Shown here: in pieces, positions 45,156 to 53,595 of the stretch | Position numbering within the stretch: the first letter of the stretch is position 1 | Layout: each line of letters starts with the position of its first letter | Source of the DNA: Flavobacterium lacus | GTDB lineage: Bacteria; Bacteroidota; Bacteroidia; Flavobacteriales; Flavobacteriaceae | NCBI RefSeq assembly: GCF_003268815.1 | Contig: NZ_QLSV01000001.1 | Location: forward strand, 248,001-312,000 | DNA: 64,000 nucleotides | Direction of reading: 5' to 3' | Position numbers and translations under genes: made by a program | The notes under the pieces: generated by a model | What the model saw: the letters and a program-made list of their open reading frames with translations, nothing else | The model's database searches: none | What the model was told of the DNA's origin: nothing

Positions 45156-46583
45156 ATGAGCAAAACTGCGGAATCGGTATGGGAAAACTGTCTATCTTTT
45201 ATTAAGGACAATATTCAGGAGCAAGCTTACAAAACTTGGTTCGAACCGATTAAGTCAGTGGAACTCACGGACAATGCTTTATACATTCAAGTACCCAGCA
45301 AATTTTTCTATGAATGGTTAGAGGAACACTATGTAAAATTACTTAAAGTGGCCCTGACCAAAGAACTTGGAAAAAGTGCAAAGTTACTGTATAAAATCAA
45401 AATGGAAAACACTTATGGCAATAAACAACCGTTTACGGAACAATTGCCAAGTGCCCATCGTAGTCCCGTGAAACCGCAAGATGTCGACGCTCCCTTTAAA
45501 AACCTAAACCCTGAATTAAAAAATCCGTTCGTAATTCCGGGAATTAGAAATTTAAAAATCGAATCACAATTAAATGCAAATTACAGTTTTGATAACTTTT
45601 TAGAAGGGGACTCCAACCGTTTGGCTCGCTCTGCCGGTATGGCGGTGGCCAACAAACCTGGCGGAACTTCCTTTAATCCACTCTTAATTTTTGGTGGCGT
45701 TGGTTTAGGTAAAACCCACTTGGCTCATGCCATTGGTGTAGAAATTAAAGACAAATACCCGGATAAAACGGTTTTGTACATTTCTGCAGAAGTTTTTACC
45801 CAACAATACATCGATTCCGTTAAGAAAAATACACGTAATGACTTCATTCATTTTTATCAATTAATTGATGTATTGATTATTGATGATGTGCAATTCTTAT
45901 CCGGAAAATCGGGAACACAAGATGTGTTTTTCCATATCTTCAACTTCCTTCACCAAAACGGTAAACAGGTTATTTTAACCTCTGATAAAGCTCCGGTTGA
46001 CATGCAGGACATTGAACAACGTCTATTGTCACGATTTAAATGGGGACTATCTGCCGAACTGCATCAGCCTGATTACGAGACACGCATATCAATCTTAAAA
46101 AATATTTTATACCGCGATGGTGTTGAAATGCCTGATGAAATCATAGAATATGTGGCAAGAAATATCAAATCGAATGTAAGAGAATTAGAAGGGGCAATCA
46201 TCTCGTTAATCGCTCAATCTTCTTTCAATAAAAAAGAAGTAACATTAGAGTTAGCTAAAAGCGTAGTTGAAAAATTTGTTAAAAATGTAAAAAGAGAAAT
46301 TTCTATCGACTACATTCAAAAAGTGGTTTCCGATTATTTTCAATTAGACATCGATACCTTACAATCTAAAACCAGAAAACGCCATGTGGTGCAAGCCAGA
46401 CAATTAGCCATGTTTTTCGCTAAGAAATTCACCAAAGCTTCCCTAGCAAACATTGGCTCACAAATTGGCGATCGCGATCACGCTACCGTATTGCACGCTT
46501 GCAAAACCGTTGACAACTTAGTTACCACAGATAAACAGTTTAGAAAATTTGTGGAAGACATTCACAAAAAACTTTCCTTATAA
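45156..46583 (+). CDS. dnaA: Chromosomal replication initiator protein DnaA
   Basis: A 475-residue DnaA with all domains: an N-terminal interaction domain (1-90), a variable linker, the AAA+ core with Walker A GGVGLGKT (180-187) and IIDDVQFL as Walker B, and a C-terminal DNA-binding domain with GDRDHATVLHACKTV (about 446-460). It opens the origin by binding DnaA boxes. The 198-bp upstream region has no convincing box cluster, so this may not be the origin. A strong terminator follows the stop. Confidence 0.98.
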   Translation: MSKTAESVWENCLSFIKDNIQEQAYKTWFEPIKSVELTDNALYIQVPSKFFYEWLEEHYVKLLKVALTKELGKSAKLLYKIKMENTYGNKQPFTEQLPSAHRSPVKPQDVDAPFKNLNPELKNPFVIPGIRNLKIESQLNANYSFDNFLEGDSNRLARSAGMAVANKPGGTSFNPLLIFGGVGLGKTHLAHAIGVEIKDKYPDKTVLYISAEVFTQQYIDSVKKNTRNDFIHFYQLIDVLIIDDVQFLSGKSGTQDVFFHIFNFLHQNGKQVILTSDKAPVDMQDIEQRLLSRFKWGLSAELHQPDYETRISILKNILYRDGVEMPDEIIEYVARNIKSNVRELEGAIISLIAQSSFNKKEVTLELAKSVVEKFVKNVKREISIDYIQKVVSDYFQLDIDTLQSKTRKRHVVQARQLAMFFAKKFTKASLANIGSQIGDRDHATVLHACKTVDNLVTTDKQFRKFVEDIHKKLSL

Positions 46584-46633
46584 AAAAATAATTTCAGTAT
46601 TCTTAGTACCTTTGAATACTGAAATTATTTTTT
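46583..46633. terminator. 20-bp-stem terminator after dnaA
   Basis: The perfect arms 46583-46602 and 46614-46633 enclose an 11-base loop. The A-run at the left and T-run at the right make it usable in both directions. The left arm begins at the last base of the dnaA stop codon. Confidence 0.9.
46607..46614 (+). promoter_or_regulatory. Possible -7 box inside the dnaA terminator loop
   Basis: TACCTTTG matches TAnnTTTG and occupies the hairpin loop, 35 bases before the phosphatase ATG. No -33 TTG is visible because the left arm of the hairpin lies there. It may drive the next gene. Confidence 0.4.
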
Positions 46634-46649
46634 AAAGAATCCATAGTGT

Positions 46650-47114
46650 ATGCCAGTTAAAATTTTAATGGTTTGTTTGGGAAACATTTGCCGTTCGCCA
46701 TTGGCAGAAGGTATTTTGGCATCTAAACTTCCTAAAAACGACTTTTTAGTTGATTCCGCCGGAACAGGTCATTGGCATGTTGGAAATCCACCGGATAAAA
46801 GATCTATCCTCACCGCAGAAAAAAACGGAATTGATATTACCAACCAACGTGGAAAATTATTCAAAGCTACTTTTTTTCAGGAATATGACCATATTTATGT
46901 AATGGACACCAGCAATTATGCAGATGTAATTGGTATGGCAAAAAATGAAGAGGATAAAAAGAAAGTCCAACTCATTTTAGATGAACTTTTCCCCGGTGAA
47001 AATGTTGATGTACCGGACCCATATAACGGAATTCAAAGTAATTTCGACCAAGTTTTTGAAATGTTGGAGGAAGCGTGTGAGAGTATTGCCAACAAGCTTT
47101 TAGAGAAGAAATAA
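46650..47114 (+). CDS. Low-molecular-weight protein tyrosine phosphatase
   Basis: A 154-residue protein with the full phosphate-binding loop VCLGNICRSP (C9 to R15) at the N-terminus and the general acid region VDVPDPY near residue 120. It dephosphorylates tyrosine or similar groups; in surface-polysaccharide systems it counters a kinase, but no such genes are near here. It follows the dnaA terminator and is 58 bp upstream of the methyltransferase gene. Confidence 0.95.
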   Translation: MPVKILMVCLGNICRSPLAEGILASKLPKNDFLVDSAGTGHWHVGNPPDKRSILTAEKNGIDITNQRGKLFKATFFQEYDHIYVMDTSNYADVIGMAKNEEDKKKVQLILDELFPGENVDVPDPYNGIQSNFDQVFEMLEEACESIANKLLEKK

Positions 47115-47172
47115 TAGTTATTCATCTTAAACCTGACAGATTTTAAAAACCTAGGTTTAAAAATATCTTTGT

Positions 47173-47895
47173 ATGAAACCCATCACTTTTTTAGGAAAAC
47201 TCTATTTAATTCCAACCACTTTAGGCGAAGTAGCTCCCGACGATGTGTTGCCACAAACCGTAAAAAGAGCGATTGATTTTATTACCGACTATGTTGTAGA
47301 GAATGAAAAAACCGCAAGAAAGTTTATTAAATCAATCAATCCTGAAAAAGTACAGTCTAGTTTGAGAATGCATGTGCTGAACAAACACACTGAAGTGGCA
47401 GAATATACCGAAATGCTAAAAGCCTGCTTAGCCGGAAGAAATGTAGGACTCATGAGTGAAGCCGGTTGCCCAGGTGTTGCCGATCCGGGAGCTGTGATTG
47501 TCAAATTAGCTCACGAAAAAGGAATTCAAGTGGTACCGTTGGTTGGGCCTTCTTCTATTCTACTGGCTTTAATGGGATCCGGAATGAACGGGCAAAGTTT
47601 TGCCTTTAACGGCTATTTGCCAATCGATAAAAGCGAAAAAAAAGCGGCTTTAAAAAACTTGGAACGTTTATCGTTTGAAAAAAATCAAGCTCAGCTATTT
47701 ATTGAAACTCCTTATCGCAACAATAAATTATTGGAAGATATTATGCAATCCCTTCAAAACGCTACACGACTTTGTATTGCAACGGATATTACTTTACCAA
47801 CCGAATTCATCAAAACACTTTCTATCAACGACTGGAAAAAAACAAAGGTCGATTTACACAACCGACCTACTATTTTTATTATTCAAAAATCCTAA
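47173..47895 (+). CDS. SAM-dependent methyltransferase, RsmI-like
   Basis: A 240-residue tetrapyrrole-methylase-fold protein: GKLYLIPTTLGEVAPDDVLP at the start, GLMSEAGCPGVADPGAVIV, LVGPSSILLALMGSG and FIETPYRNNKLLEDI are the RsmI group blocks. Bacterial RsmI methylates the 2' position of a 16S rRNA cytidine; this shorter Bacteroidota branch may differ, so no symbol is given. TATCTTTG lies one base before the ATG, too close to be its promoter in the usual way. Confidence 0.88.
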   Translation: MKPITFLGKLYLIPTTLGEVAPDDVLPQTVKRAIDFITDYVVENEKTARKFIKSINPEKVQSSLRMHVLNKHTEVAEYTEMLKACLAGRNVGLMSEAGCPGVADPGAVIVKLAHEKGIQVVPLVGPSSILLALMGSGMNGQSFAFNGYLPIDKSEKKAALKNLERLSFEKNQAQLFIETPYRNNKLLEDIMQSLQNATRLCIATDITLPTEFIKTLSINDWKKTKVDLHNRPTIFIIQKS

Positions 47896-47896
47896 T

Positions 47897-48535
47897 TTAT
47901 TTCACTTTCGCATTCTTGTTCGCCACAATGTGCGAGGTGTCATACCCTCCAAATTTCTTGATATAACTTTTGATAGAAGTGCCAAAACCGTCTTTTATAC
48001 TGCGGTTTCCATTGCTCTTTAGAAACTTCTTAACAGAACCTGCTCCACCTAAGTGAGCAGCAGCCAACAAGCCTGATTCGGTAATGGTTACGCCCTTAAT
48101 AACTTTTCCATCGTATTTTTCAATTTCATCACGAAGAATCCATTTGTTAATCGATGCTAAGGCATTGAATGCTTTTTCTTGTAATTGAGGAGAATTCATA
48201 AAATGAAGACTGTCACGAACACCAATCGTTCGCAAGGTACCCATACCAAATTGGTATTTTCCCATATATCCAAAGGAATTAACCAAATGATACTTTCCTT
48301 GTGACTCTTTAAAAGCTAAGGCTTGTTTGAAACCGGCATAGGTTTTTCCGGTTTGTGGGAAGATTACGTTGGTATATTCCAATTCTTCTGCAGTGGGAAC
48401 GGTGTAATGTAAAACCTCATCCGATTCATTTACATAAAACCAATTCAAATTCTCAAATTTATATGGTTTAAAACCTGTAGTAATTACGCCTACAATCAAG
48501 GCGATACAAGAATAAAAATACCATTTTTTCGACAT
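47897..48535 (-). CDS. Membrane-anchored lytic-transglycosylase-like protein
   Basis: A 212-residue protein with an N-terminal anchor or signal (WYFYSCIALIVGVITTGF). The middle contains FKESQGKYHLVNSFGYMGKYQFG, which looks like the SLT catalytic glutamate region, then LAAAHLGGAGSVKKFL, a typical transglycosylase end block. It probably cuts peptidoglycan at the envelope. It lies one base after the RsmI-like gene (convergent). A -7 box (TATATTTG) is upstream. The catalytic call is by motif only. Confidence 0.75.
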   Translation of the reverse strand: MSKKWYFYSCIALIVGVITTGFKPYKFENLNWFYVNESDEVLHYTVPTAEELEYTNVIFPQTGKTYAGFKQALAFKESQGKYHLVNSFGYMGKYQFGMGTLRTIGVRDSLHFMNSPQLQEKAFNALASINKWILRDEIEKYDGKVIKGVTITESGLLAAAHLGGAGSVKKFLKSNGNRSIKDGFGTSIKSYIKKFGGYDTSHIVANKNAKVK

Positions 48536-48581
48536 AAATGTTTATTTCTCAAGCACTGTCACCATCTTGAATTTCACGGTG

Positions 48582-48589
48582 CAAATATA
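48582..48589 (-). promoter_or_regulatory. Predicted -7 box for the transglycosylase-like gene
   Basis: On the minus strand it reads TATATTTG, 46 bases upstream of the ATG. The nearest TTG upstream is about 26 bases away, longer than usual. Confidence 0.45.
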
Positions 48590-48632
48590 CGCATTTTTAT
48601 TATAAAATTGACTATCAACAAGTTAAACTTTT

Positions 48633-49550
48633 CTAAAAGTAAAAAACATGGAATGTCGACTTTCCTAAACCATTGATTTCAAACGTTGGAGACGGAATTT
48701 TAATCGTATTAAAAAGTGAGAAAAGGGTCTTTAAAAAATGAGATTTCGTTTCAATTTTGGATAAATCAACGTCAAAACTCAAATAAAATTGACGAAATCG
48801 GTCGTCGTTTGGAAGCTCAATTGATTGATTTGTGTTTTTCCGGGATGTAAGCATTCCCTCTGCTCCATAACCAACCGCTACATTCAACCATTTTGGGATT
48901 TTTGATCCTTTAAAAAAGGAATGAAGATTGGCCGACAACCAATAGGTTTGACCGTTGTAATCTTTCAAAATTTGTTCACTAAAACGTTCACCTAATAATT
49001 CCGGTCGTTGGTTGGCATACGGAGTCGTATGAAAAGAAAACTTCGGAATAATACGTTGTTCATCCCACAATAATTCCTGTGAAACATATAATGCGGTTCC
49101 GCCGGCATTGGCGGCTACATCGCCCCAAGAAAATCCCCATTCGGCAGAATAACCATCAAACATTTCCACCGCGGTGAGAAAAAAAAAGCCATAACCGGCT
49201 CCGTAAAGCAATTGATTTTTTTTGGAAACCCCACTCCAAGCAAGCATTTCGGCACTCAATCGTCCTAAATGATACGAAGAATAAACATGCCCGGCTTTAT
49301 CCATTTGAAGCCAATCCTGATTGTCATTTTTAAATTGAAAGGATGATTTTTCATAGTCGGCATACCATACTTCATTCAATCCAACCAAAGCAGCGGTGGT
49401 CAGAACGAGCTCTGAAACTACAACTAAATTCCTTCTCGAAGTACTTAAAGTATCAACCGGTTTAAAAAAATCATCAAATGTAGATTGTGAAAATAGTCCG
49501 TTTGAAAACAGAACAGCAAAACCAATGAGTAGTAAAAATTGCTTTTTCAA
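48633..49550 (-). CDS. DUF2279 family protein
   Basis: A 305-residue protein with a signal peptide (QFLLLIGFAVLFSNGLFSQ). The conserved DUF2279/YfiM-like part contains NDNQDWLQMDKAGHVYSSYHLGRLSAEML and WGFSWGDVAANAGGTALYVSQ. It is probably an outer-membrane or periplasmic protein; the function is unknown. It starts immediately next to the mltG stop, so they are co-transcribed with dapF upstream. The last part (SFDVDLSKIE) resembles beta-barrel strands. Confidence 0.85.
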   Translation of the reverse strand: MKKQFLLLIGFAVLFSNGLFSQSTFDDFFKPVDTLSTSRRNLVVVSELVLTTAALVGLNEVWYADYEKSSFQFKNDNQDWLQMDKAGHVYSSYHLGRLSAEMLAWSGVSKKNQLLYGAGYGFFFLTAVEMFDGYSAEWGFSWGDVAANAGGTALYVSQELLWDEQRIIPKFSFHTTPYANQRPELLGERFSEQILKDYNGQTYWLSANLHSFFKGSKIPKWLNVAVGYGAEGMLTSRKNTNQSIELPNDDRFRQFYLSFDVDLSKIETKSHFLKTLFSLFNTIKIPSPTFEINGLGKSTFHVFYF

Positions 49551-50591
49551 TTACTTTACACTTGTTTGAGCGTTTAACCAAGCGGCATATTTTCTGGCAT
49601 TCACGTTATGTTGCGCTAAGGTAGTCGCAAATTCATGATAACCAAAACGTTCCACACTGGCACAAAAATAAATAAAATCGTGCTGTTCCGGATTCAAAAC
49701 AGCATCAATCGCATTGACATCTGCCATAAAAATGGGTCCGGGAGGTAAACCAACAGTGCGGTACGTATTATAAGGTGATTCAACTTCCAAATGTTTGTAA
49801 TAAACACGTTTAATAACTTGATTAAAGTCATTCGCCACTAATTTATAAGCAAAAATTACCGTGGGATCAGCCTGCAAAGGCATGCCGATGTTCATTCGGT
49901 TCAAATAAACTTTTGCTACACGAGGACGCTCTTCCACTTTAGCGGTTTCTTTATGAACGATAGACGCTAAAATGGAAACTTCAACCGGTGTCAATCCCAA
50001 TTGTTCCGCTTTCGCTTTTCGTTCATCCGTCCAAAAACGATAGTATTCTTTTGCCATTTGATTCCTGAATTTCTCAGCAGAAGTATCCCAATAAAATTCA
50101 AACGTATTGGGTAAAAGCAGCGTAAAAACCGTTTCTTCGGTAAAACCGTTTTCTGCTAAAAACTTCGGGTTTCTAAAAGCTTCCAACAATTGAATACTAT
50201 CGGCTTCAATTTGCGAAGCAATTCGACCCGCAAAATTTTCCAAACGCTCTTGGTTGTTAAACGTTACACGTACCGGAACACTTCGTCGCAAAGCAGAAAC
50301 AATCGCATTGGTATTCATGTTCTTGGTCAGTTCAAACTTTCCGGCTTTTACTTCTGTAGCATACCCTCGTCGGTTGGCTAAGGTTTCAAACTTATCCATA
50401 TCTTTGATATAAGGAGAAACGATAGCTTTTACTGCTTCAAAATTGGCATGGCTAGGAACAAAAACCATTACTCTTTCCTCAGAAAAACTAGTATTGGGTG
50501 TAAAAACAATTTGGTACACTTTAAATCCGAAATAAGCAACGACCAATAAAATCGCTAAGGAAATAGAGAGGATTATTTTTTTAAAATTCAT
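49551..50591 (-). CDS. mltG: Endolytic murein transglycosylase MltG
   Basis: A 346-residue protein with one N-terminal membrane helix (ILSISLAILLVVAYFGFKVY) and the YceG domain: SILASIVHKETAKVEERPRVAKVYLNRM holds the catalytic glutamate, followed by PLQADPTVIFA and SPYNTYRTVGLPPGPI. It cuts nascent glycan strands and limits their length. It is in the dapF-GNAT-mltG-DUF2279 operon. Length and motifs are normal. Confidence 0.96.
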   Translation of the reverse strand: MNFKKIILSISLAILLVVAYFGFKVYQIVFTPNTSFSEERVMVFVPSHANFEAVKAIVSPYIKDMDKFETLANRRGYATEVKAGKFELTKNMNTNAIVSALRRSVPVRVTFNNQERLENFAGRIASQIEADSIQLLEAFRNPKFLAENGFTEETVFTLLLPNTFEFYWDTSAEKFRNQMAKEYYRFWTDERKAKAEQLGLTPVEVSILASIVHKETAKVEERPRVAKVYLNRMNIGMPLQADPTVIFAYKLVANDFNQVIKRVYYKHLEVESPYNTYRTVGLPPGPIFMADVNAIDAVLNPEQHDFIYFCASVERFGYHEFATTLAQHNVNARKYAAWLNAQTSVK

Positions 50592-50603
50592 TTTTATGAT
50601 AAG

Positions 50604-51134
50604 TTACTTTTTTATAATTAATTGATAGAATGCTTCATCTGAGTAATTTCCGTCATTGAAAATCCACTCTTTTTTTATTCCGATTAATTCAAAACCAAAG
50701 GAAGTAAACAAATTGATACTAGGCAAATTACTCACCGAAATATTAGCAAAAAGTTGATGAATGTGCAAATAATCCTTTGCATAAGCGATGAGTAATTCTA
50801 ACGCCTCTTTTCCATAGCCTGAATTTCTATTGTCGGGATGTTGAATCAAAATCCCAATGCCTGCCCGTTTGTTTTTAGGATCAAAATCAAATAAATCAAT
50901 TAAACCGATGGCTTCAAAAGTTTCATTTTTACAGATGGCCAACCGCAACTGCTTAGCTTCATAGATATCTTGCTGAGCATTATCAAGATACTGACGGATT
51001 AAAAACCGACTGTAAGGTGTCTGGGTTTGACTGATTTCCCAAACGGTGGCATCATTTTCCAATTGGTAAACAAAGTCCAAGTCTTCCGGTTCCAAAGCCC
51101 GCAAATAAATGTGTTGACCGTGTAGTGTTTTCAT
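50604..51134 (-). CDS. GNAT family N-acetyltransferase (RimJ/RimL-like)
   Basis: A 176-residue protein of the RimJ/RimL-like GNAT type: LRALEPEDLDFVYQLENDATVW at the start, IGLIDLFDFDPKNKRAGIGILI, and the acetyl-CoA loop HPDNRNSGYGKEALELL, then NLPSINLFTSFGFELIG. Such proteins acetylate ribosomal proteins, amino groups or small molecules; the target here is unknown. It is 12 bases from both dapF and mltG, within one operon. Confidence 0.92.
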   Translation of the reverse strand: MKTLHGQHIYLRALEPEDLDFVYQLENDATVWEISQTQTPYSRFLIRQYLDNAQQDIYEAKQLRLAICKNETFEAIGLIDLFDFDPKNKRAGIGILIQHPDNRNSGYGKEALELLIAYAKDYLHIHQLFANISVSNLPSINLFTSFGFELIGIKKEWIFNDGNYSDEAFYQLIIKK

Positions 51135-51146
51135 CGCTGAGCAATT

Positions 51147-51929
51147 TTAAATTTCAATTTTTCCTTCAAAAACAAAAGTTGCAGGCCCGATTAAGAAAAC
51201 ATCCGTATACTGCTTTCCGTCTTTTTTGAAAGTAACTTTCAATTCGCCTCCTTCTACTAACAATGAAATTTCAGTTGAAGTGGTTTTTCCAATAGCATTC
51301 ATCGCAATAGCTGCGGCGGTAACGCCGGTTCCGCAGGATAACGTTTCATCTTCAACCCCTCGTTCATAGGTGCGAACAGCAAAAAGTGAATCGGAGATGA
51401 TTTCCACAAAATTGACATTGCTTCCCGCCTTCCCATACAAATCACTGTAACGGATTTGGCTGCCAATTTCTTTTACCGGAACTGATTTTACATCGTCCAC
51501 CACCGTAATATGATGCGGCGAGCCCGTATTCAAAAATACATAATCAGCTGCCATTTTGATCGCATCCACATTCTTCATCTGAAGCGAGACAATTCCGTCA
51601 GCTGAAATTTTGGCATAATGTTCGCCATCAACCGCTGTAAATGTGGTTTGGTTTTCAATAACATGCAATTGCTTCGCAAAAGCCACGATACATCTACCCC
51701 CATTTCCGCACATCGAACTTTCGTTGCCGTCAGAGTTGTAATAAACCATTTTAAAATCTGAAATTTTGTCATTTTCAAGTAATATCAACCCATCTGCTCC
51801 AATTCCGAAACGTCTGTCGCAGAGTCGTTTGATGAGTTTGGTATCATTTTTGGAGAAGATTGCCTGACGATTATCAACCATGATAAAATCGTTTCCCGTT
51901 CCTTGGTATTTAAAAAATTGAATGGTCAT
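51147..51929 (-). CDS. dapF: Diaminopimelate epimerase
   Basis: A 260-residue enzyme with both active-site cysteines: SMCGNGGRCIVAF (first) and LSCGTGVTAAAIA (second). The N-terminus QFFKYQGTGNDFIMVDNR is typical. It converts LL- to meso-diaminopimelate for peptidoglycan and lysine. It is the first gene of the dapF-GNAT-mltG-DUF2279 operon, which fits its cell-wall theme. A TACTTTTG box lies upstream on the same strand. Confidence 0.97.
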   Translation of the reverse strand: MTIQFFKYQGTGNDFIMVDNRQAIFSKNDTKLIKRLCDRRFGIGADGLILLENDKISDFKMVYYNSDGNESSMCGNGGRCIVAFAKQLHVIENQTTFTAVDGEHYAKISADGIVSLQMKNVDAIKMAADYVFLNTGSPHHITVVDDVKSVPVKEIGSQIRYSDLYGKAGSNVNFVEIISDSLFAVRTYERGVEDETLSCGTGVTAAAIAMNAIGKTTSTEISLLVEGGELKVTFKKDGKQYTDVFLIGPATFVFEGKIEI

Positions 51930-51948
51930 TTGAAAAAATTATAGAATA

Positions 51949-51956
51949 CAAAAGTA
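51949..51956 (-). promoter_or_regulatory. Predicted -7 box for the dapF operon
   Basis: On the minus strand it reads TACTTTTG, 19 bases upstream of the dapF ATG. No TTG is seen at the usual -33 distance. Confidence 0.45.
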
Positions 51957-52060
51957 CAATTATTTTAAAGAAAAGTTAAGGGCTGTTAAAGAGCGTTAAA
52001 CCCGATTTATCAAAACAATAAAACATATAAATTTACAGTAATAACTAAATTTAGATTAAG

Positions 52061-53449
52061 ATGAAAAATGTAACCAATTTATTTTTAGTATCCTTATGTA
52101 GTGGTGTGATCACACTGGGAGCTTACAAATTATTTTTTGAAGAAAATTCAACAGCCAACAAAAACATTGTGACAACCGCACCGGTGCTTGCCACTAAAAA
52201 TGTTGGCCTTTCGGCAGAAACTGTCGATTTCACTGAAGCAGCAGGCTTAGCTTTAAACCAAGTTGTGCACGTGAAAAATGTTTCGTATCGAACGGTTTAC
52301 AATCCGATCGATTTCTTTTATGGAAATCGAGGTGGTCAACCACAGCAACAAATCGGAACAGGCTCCGGTGTTATTATCTCAGAAGATGGTTATGTGGTAA
52401 CCAACAACCACGTGATTCAAGGAGCAACTGAACTAGAAATCACACTCAACAATAAAAAAACATACCCGGCCAAATTAATTGGAACTGATTCTAAAATGGA
52501 CATAGCTTTGCTTAAAGTGGAAACCGATGAAAAATTACCCTATGCCATTTTTGCCGATTCAGATCAAGTGAAAGTGGGCGAATGGGTCCTGGCTGTAGGT
52601 AATCCGTATAACCTAAATTCTACGGTAACAGCCGGAATTGTCTCGGCGAAAGCCAGAAACTTAGATACGAGCGGAATTCAGTCGTTCATTCAAACCGATG
52701 CCGTGGTAAACCCCGGAAACAGTGGCGGTGCTTTGGTAAACACGCGGGGTGAATTAGTTGGAATCAATACGATGATTTCATCTAATACCGGAAGTTATGT
52801 CGGCTATTCATTTGCGGTTCCCTCAAATATCACCCGAAAAATTATCGAAGATATTATGGAATATGGCAATGTTCAACGTGGAATTTTAGGCATTGAAGGA
52901 CGAGAATTAAACGGAGCCGCCTCCAAAGAACTAAACCTTAGCGAAACGCAAGGATTTTATGTCAACAAAGTAACCAAGAATTCAGGGGCGGAAAAAGCTG
53001 GAATTAAATCGGGCGATGTGATTCTAAAATTAGACAATCAAAGTGTAACATCATTTGCAGAACTTTCGGGCTATGTGAATACAAAACGGCCAAACGACGA
53101 GATAAAAGTCACCGTCAATCGTGGAGGTAAAACATTGGTGATTCCGGTGAAATTAACCAAAAAAGAATTGTTGAATTATGAGTTTTATGGTTTAGAATTG
53201 GAAGATTTAGAACCGGCAGACAAACAACGATTCAAACTAAAACAAGGCGTAAAAATTAAAGACATTACCAATGAAAAATTAGTTCCGTATGCCGAAGAAT
53301 TAAAAGGAAGTATCATTTTGAGTATTGATGGGGTAAAAGCCACCGATGTGGAAACCATCTCAAGAGGGTTAGGTAGTAAAACGGAAAAAGAGGGTGTTCG
53401 GGTGGAATTGATGCTGCGAAACGGGCAAGTAATGCGAATCATACTATAA
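52061..53449 (+). CDS. Do/DegP-type periplasmic serine protease
   Basis: A 462-residue HtrA protease with an N-terminal signal/anchor (LVSLCSGVITLGAYKLFF). The catalytic triad is visible: histidine in VVTNNHVIQG, aspartate in KMDIALLKV, serine in VNPGNSGGAL. Two PDZ domains follow (first with GILGIEGRELNGAA and VTKNSGAEKAGIKSGDVIL; second near residues 385-460). It degrades or refolds damaged envelope proteins under stress. It is divergent from dapF and followed by a strong terminator. Confidence 0.95.
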   Translation: MKNVTNLFLVSLCSGVITLGAYKLFFEENSTANKNIVTTAPVLATKNVGLSAETVDFTEAAGLALNQVVHVKNVSYRTVYNPIDFFYGNRGGQPQQQIGTGSGVIISEDGYVVTNNHVIQGATELEITLNNKKTYPAKLIGTDSKMDIALLKVETDEKLPYAIFADSDQVKVGEWVLAVGNPYNLNSTVTAGIVSAKARNLDTSGIQSFIQTDAVVNPGNSGGALVNTRGELVGINTMISSNTGSYVGYSFAVPSNITRKIIEDIMEYGNVQRGILGIEGRELNGAASKELNLSETQGFYVNKVTKNSGAEKAGIKSGDVILKLDNQSVTSFAELSGYVNTKRPNDEIKVTVNRGGKTLVIPVKLTKKELLNYEFYGLELEDLEPADKQRFKLKQGVKIKDITNEKLVPYAEELKGSIILSIDGVKATDVETISRGLGSKTEKEGVRVELMLRNGQVMRIIL

Positions 53450-53467
53450 AGTTGCGTAAAGCTCAGG

Positions 53468-53507
53468 AATCCTGCAAAATCACCAGTTGATTTTGCAGGA
53501 TTTTTTT
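53468..53507 (+). terminator. Terminator of the protease gene
   Basis: The perfect 15-base arms 53468-53482 and 53488-53502 enclose CCAGT and are followed by a T-run. It starts 19 bases after the stop. Confidence 0.95.
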
Positions 53508-53552
53508 ATGTAAAAAAACATAAAAAAAGTTTACGAAAACGATTGAAATCTA

Positions 53553-53560
53553 TACTTTTG
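53553..53560 (+). promoter_or_regulatory. Predicted -7 box for the GAPDH gene
   Basis: TACTTTTG matches TAnnTTTG, 35 bases before the GAPDH ATG. The TTG at 53543 is too near to be its -33 box; GTTTACG at about 53529 lies at the right distance but is a weak match. Confidence 0.55.
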
Positions 53561-53595
53561 CACCAAATTTTACAACACCAACTAATTTTTAAACT

